35,170 nt of DNA, taken from contig JAHEQA010000008.1 of NCBI GenBank assembly GCA_019561615.1, positions 1-35,170 of the forward strand. Reading direction: 5' to 3'. Positions within the stretch are counted from its first letter, which is position 1, and each line of letters starts with the position of its first letter. Both the position numbers and the translations under genes were made by a program. Under the pieces are notes generated by a model, which saw only the letters and a list, made by a program, of their open reading frames with translations, was not told where the DNA came from and ran no database searches. Below are positions 32,494 through 35,170 of this stretch, piece after piece. This stretch comes from Methanothermococcus sp. SCGC AD-155-E23 (lineage in GTDB: Archaea; AGJL01; Methanococci; Methanococcales; Methanococcaceae).

Positions 32494-33833
32494 TTTCTCA
32501 ACTCCCTTATAACGTTATCCACTATCTCTGGGGCAAGTCCTATATAGGTGGAGTAATTGAACAACTCCTCTAACTCCTCCTCACTGAGGTACTTCATAAC
32601 CTCTTCCTCCTCTCTCAGTACATCCTTTAGATGTCTACCCTCCTGATAGGCCTTCATGGCACATCTCCTTACTATTTCATGGGCTCTCTGTCTCCCCATA
32701 CCCTTCCTGGCTAGTGCCATCATTACCCTCTCAGCCATTATGAGCCCCTTTGTCAATTCCAGATTTTTCTTTACATTCTCCTTATTCACCTTCAAATTCC
32801 TAATACCCTTTATACTCAGGTTTAATATGTGATCTAGGAGTACACAGGATTCAGGGAGGATACACCTCTCTGCAGAGGAGTTTGTTAAGTCCCTCTCCTC
32901 CCATAGGGGTATGTTGTCAAAGCCTGCAAGGGCATTTGCCTTGATAACCCTTGAGAGACCACAGATCTGCTCAAAGGTTATTGGATTTCTCTTATGGGGC
33001 ATGGTAGAACTTCCAACCTGTTTCTCAGGGTCGAACTCCTCCTCCAACTCCCCAATCTCCGTCCTCTGCATATTTCTAACGGTCACCCCTATCTTGTTCA
33101 GGGTCTGAGCTATAAGGGCCAGTAGGGCCAGGAACTCCCCATGTCTATCCCTCTGGACAACCTGGTTGGAGATGAGAACTGGAGTTAACCCCAGGATCTC
33201 ACCTACCCTCCTATGAACCTCCATACCCTTCTCCCCAAGTGCCGCCATGGTACCTACAGCTCCAGTCACCTTGGAGACGCAAAGTCTCTCCCTACACTCC
33301 TTAAGTCTATCGATATGTCTCTGGATCTCAGAGGCCCAGAGGGCAAACCTCATACCGTAGGTTGTGGGGATGGCATGCTGACCATGGGTCCTTCCAACAC
33401 ATACGGTATACTTATGCTCCTCTGCTTTCTTAAGCAATTCCTCCTTTAACTCCTCCAACTTCTTAAGGAGTATATCTATTGTCTCCTTAAATTGCAGTGA
33501 CTGGGCAGTATCCACTATGTCGTTGGAGGTTACACCAAAGTGAACGTATTCCCCAGCATCCCCCTCACATACCTCTGCAAGGGCCTTAACCATGGCCATA
33601 ACGTCATGTTTTATCTCCCTCTCGATCTCCTTAACCCTCTCCAACTTCACGTACTTGGTAGAGGCCTTTCTACAGATCTCCTCTGCAGCCTCCTTAGGTA
33701 TGATACCAAGTTCTCCCTGGGCCTTTGCAATGGCTCCTTCTACCTTCAACATCTTCTCCAATCTACTCTCCTCATCCCAGATCCTCTTCATCTCCTCTGA
33801 ACCGTATCTGTAGTCTATGGGATGTACTGCCAT
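32490..33833 (-). CDS. purB: Adenylosuccinate lyase PurB
   Basis: A 447-residue member of the aspartase/fumarase superfamily that acts twice in AMP synthesis, splitting SAICAR and adenylosuccinate with release of fumarate. It starts AVHPIDYRYGSEEMKRIWDEE, has HFGVTSNDIVDTAQ, the TVCVGRTHGQHAIPTTYG segment with the catalytic histidine, and the superfamily signature SSTMPHKRNP around residue 270-280. No truncation is seen. ATG at 33833 has AAGGTGG upstream, overlapping the end of the apgM gene region. Released fumarate may feed the class I fumarase encoded in the same window, but the genes are far apart. Confidence 0.95.
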   Translation of the reverse strand: MAVHPIDYRYGSEEMKRIWDEESRLEKMLKVEGAIAKAQGELGIIPKEAAEEICRKASTKYVKLERVKEIEREIKHDVMAMVKALAEVCEGDAGEYVHFGVTSNDIVDTAQSLQFKETIDILLKKLEELKEELLKKAEEHKYTVCVGRTHGQHAIPTTYGMRFALWASEIQRHIDRLKECRERLCVSKVTGAVGTMAALGEKGMEVHRRVGEILGLTPVLISNQVVQRDRHGEFLALLALIAQTLNKIGVTVRNMQRTEIGELEEEFDPEKQVGSSTMPHKRNPITFEQICGLSRVIKANALAGFDNIPLWEERDLTNSSAERCILPESCVLLDHILNLSIKGIRNLKVNKENVKKNLELTKGLIMAERVMMALARKGMGRQRAHEIVRRCAMKAYQEGRHLKDVLREEEEVMKYLSEEELEELFNYSTYIGLAPEIVDNVIRELRK

Positions 33834-33847
33834 AGTATTACCACCTT

Positions 33848-35068
33848 TTAAGCACCGTACTTCTCAGCCCTATTAATAAGATCTAGAAGTATGGGCATGA
33901 GATACTTACCCTTTATCCAGCAGAGACCCCCTTTATAGGTGGAAAACTCGTCAAATCTATCTACATCGTCTGTTCTAACCCCTTTACCCCATATCACTAT
34001 AGGAACAGGATCTGCAGAGTGATCCCTTATCTCTACCGGCGAACTGTGATCCCCAGTTACCACTATGTAAACTTCTTCCCTGTCCACCCTATCTAGTATA
34101 TACTCCATCATCCTGTCAATGTTCTCAAGTACCTTTACCTTTGTCTCGTAGTCACCGTCATGGGAGGCCTCGTCAGCACCCTTTACATTGACCATTACAA
34201 AGTCGTAGTTTTTAATACTCTCTACAACAGCCCTGGCCTTACCCATGTAATTGGTAGAGGGGGTACCTGTAGCACCTTCCACAGGTATAAAGTCCAACCC
34301 CACCATCTTCGCTATACCCTTTATCAATCCAGTACCTGCAATACAGGCTCCCCTTAATCCATACCTCTCGTAGAAAGGTTCTATATGGGGGACAACCCCT
34401 CCACCTCTAGGTAGGATGATGTTTCCTGGAGGTAGTCCTTTCCTCCTTCTCTCCTGGTTTACAGGGTGGTTGTTTAACCTCTCGTAGGAGATCCTTATAA
34501 TCTTGTTTAGAATATCCGCGGTTCTCTTCGCCTCCTGAGAATCCTCCAGGGGTTTAACCTCAGGTACCTTAACACCTACCTTATGGGGATCTCCATCTGA
34601 GACCTTATCACTTAGTCCCTCCCCCCTTAGAACAAGGGCAGCCCTGTAACCTCCCGACTCTTTAAATATCACCTTAACCCCCTCTATCTCCAATCCATCT
34701 ATAACCTTCTCAAGTTCTTTAGTCTCCCTTATTCTCCCTGCCCTTCTATCTATCACTTTAAAATTCTCATCTACAGTGGCGAAGTTACATCTAAATGCAA
34801 CATCTCCAGGTTTCACATCTATACCTACACCTGCAGCCTCAAAGGGACCTCTCCCAGTGTAGTACTTGTAGGGATCGTATCCAAGGAGGGCTAAGTGGGC
34901 AGTGTCACTTCCAGGTCTCACCCCTATATCTATGGCACTCATTATTCCACAGATACCCTCCCTGGCTATTCTATCCAAGTTTGGGGTGTTAGCCTCCTTT
35001 AAAGGTGTATTCCCCTTAGAATTAGGTCTATCCCCCAATCCATCAATAATAAAGAGTATTATTTTCAT
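33848..35068 (-). CDS. apgM: 2,3-bisphosphoglycerate-independent phosphoglycerate mutase, archaeal type (ApgM)
   Basis: A 406-residue metalloenzyme of the alkaline-phosphatase superfamily interconverting 3- and 2-phosphoglycerate. It opens with [13 protein letters not shown] (metal aspartate), the [30 protein letters not shown] segment holds the candidate phospho-accepting serine S54, and [13 protein letters not shown] and VVTGDHSSP contain further metal ligands. The frame opens at 35080, but ATG at 35068 is preferred because GGTGATTACC lies directly upstream and the protein then begins [10 protein letters not shown]. It is followed by purB after 14 bases. Confidence 0.93.
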   Translation of the reverse strand: MKIILFIIDGLGDRPNSKGNTPLKEANTPNLDRIAREGICGIMSAIDIGVRPGSDTAHLALLGYDPYKYYTGRGPFEAAGVGIDVKPGDVAFRCNFATVDENFKVIDRRAGRIRETKELEKVIDGLEIEGVKVIFKESGGYRAALVLRGEGLSDKVSDGDPHKVGVKVPEVKPLEDSQEAKRTADILNKIIRISYERLNNHPVNQERRRKGLPPGNIILPRGGGVVPHIEPFYERYGLRGACIAGTGLIKGIAKMVGLDFIPVEGATGTPSTNYMGKARAVVESIKNYDFVMVNVKGADEASHDGDYETKVKVLENIDRMMEYILDRVDREEVYIVVTGDHSSPVEIRDHSADPVPIVIWGKGVRTDDVDRFDEFSTYKGGLCWIKGKYLMPILLDLINRAEKYGA

Positions 35069-35085
35069 GGTAATCACCATCTTTA

Positions 35086-35170
35086 CTATGAACTTCCAGC
35101 TCTTTCACTGAGGATCTCCCATACCTTATCGAAACATTTTGCCTTGTTGTACCAGGGGTCTACATACGCT
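35086..35170 (-). CDS. C-terminal end of an unrecognised protein (runs off window)
   Basis: Reading the minus strand from the window edge, 27 codons (AYVDPWYNKAKCFDKVWEIL followed by SERAGSS) end in TAG at 35086-35088. The composition fits a helical, possibly TPR-like repeat end (W-Y-N-K-A and W-E-I-L spacing), but this is too short to name. It would be the gene upstream of apgM on the same strand, 17 bases before its start. Confidence 0.5.
   Translation of the reverse strand, partial: AYVDPWYNKAKCFDKVWEILSERAGSS

Noticed and set aside
1-35170. Mobile elements, CRISPR repeats, inteins or in-frame TGA (selenocysteine) genes
   Set aside because: No direct or inverted repeats of useful length, no transposase or integrase, family-normal lengths for IlvB, ValS and others, and no reading frame interrupted by TGA. 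These are common in some Methanococcales but absent here as far as reading by eye can show.

Overview
The window reads as a chromosomal segment of a hydrogenotrophic methanogenic archaeon, most likely a thermophilic member of the Methanococcales. The basis is mixed. Several genes belong to families confined to or typical of methanogens: MtxX, two Ehb energy-converting hydrogenase subunits, a probable methanofuran-biosynthesis ligase (MfnD), a CooC-type ATPase, and the methanogen-type (class II-variant) seryl-tRNA synthetase. Others are archaeal housekeeping genes: FttA/aCPSF1, the proteasome beta subunit, RNA polymerase subunit L, ribosomal protein L40e and Tsr3. Ribosome-binding sites are mostly GGTGAT/GGAGG-like, TTG starts are common, arginine is mostly AGG/AGA, and coding density is very high, with no intergenic gap longer than about 125 bases. 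I see no tRNA, rRNA, CRISPR array, insertion sequence, intein or phage gene. Genus and species cannot be fixed from the sequence alone.

Layout, left to right. 1-5176 (+): the C-terminal end of a CobN-type cobaltochelatase, ThiE, a CbiO-type cobalt/nickel ABC ATPase, a CooC-type nickel-insertion ATPase, archaetidylserine synthase (PssA), NadC and a SAM methyltransferase. The last four genes overlap or nearly touch. 5177-12604 (+): a TATA-like promoter, then IlvB-IlvN (branched-chain amino acids), methanogenic SerS, Tsr3, L40e, GalU, RibH, HisE and an endonuclease III fused to a DUF123 domain. 12601-15436 (-): class I fumarase alpha subunit, a four-CBS protein, a CBS/zinc-ribbon protein and a PTPS/QueD-family enzyme. 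15489-16652 (+): a CPA2-type cation/proton antiporter. 16654-25780 (-): a long codirectional run. In transcription order it is a DUF362 ferredoxin-like protein, EhbC, EhbD, MtxX, UppS, a probable lipoprotein, a metallo-beta-lactamase-fold hydrolase, a DUF2067-like protein, RpoL, PsmB, FttA and MfnD. 25804-35170 (mixed strands): a cysteine-containing DUF483-like protein, ValS, a V4R-domain protein, an atypical archaeal protein kinase, a RecJ-like DHH protein, ThpR, a 52-residue Trm112-like zinc protein, PurB, archaeal phosphoglycerate mutase and the last 27 codons of an unrecognised protein.

Functionally this is mainly core and biosynthetic territory. Themes are metal-cofactor handling (CobN, CbiO, CooC), amino acid, purine and coenzyme biosynthesis, the information-processing core (SerS, ValS, RpoL, L40e, Tsr3, FttA, RecJ-like, Nth), and methanogen energy or coenzyme functions (Ehb, MtxX, MfnD). 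I do not see a clearly new multigene defence or mobile system. The less understood spots are the overlapping V4R/kinase pair, the DUF483-DUF362 divergent pair, EhbC-EhbD detached from other Ehb genes beside MtxX, the unknown lipoprotein between UppS and an MBL hydrolase, and the five convergent gene pairs that overlap or abut at their 3' ends, in the same window as the termination factor FttA.
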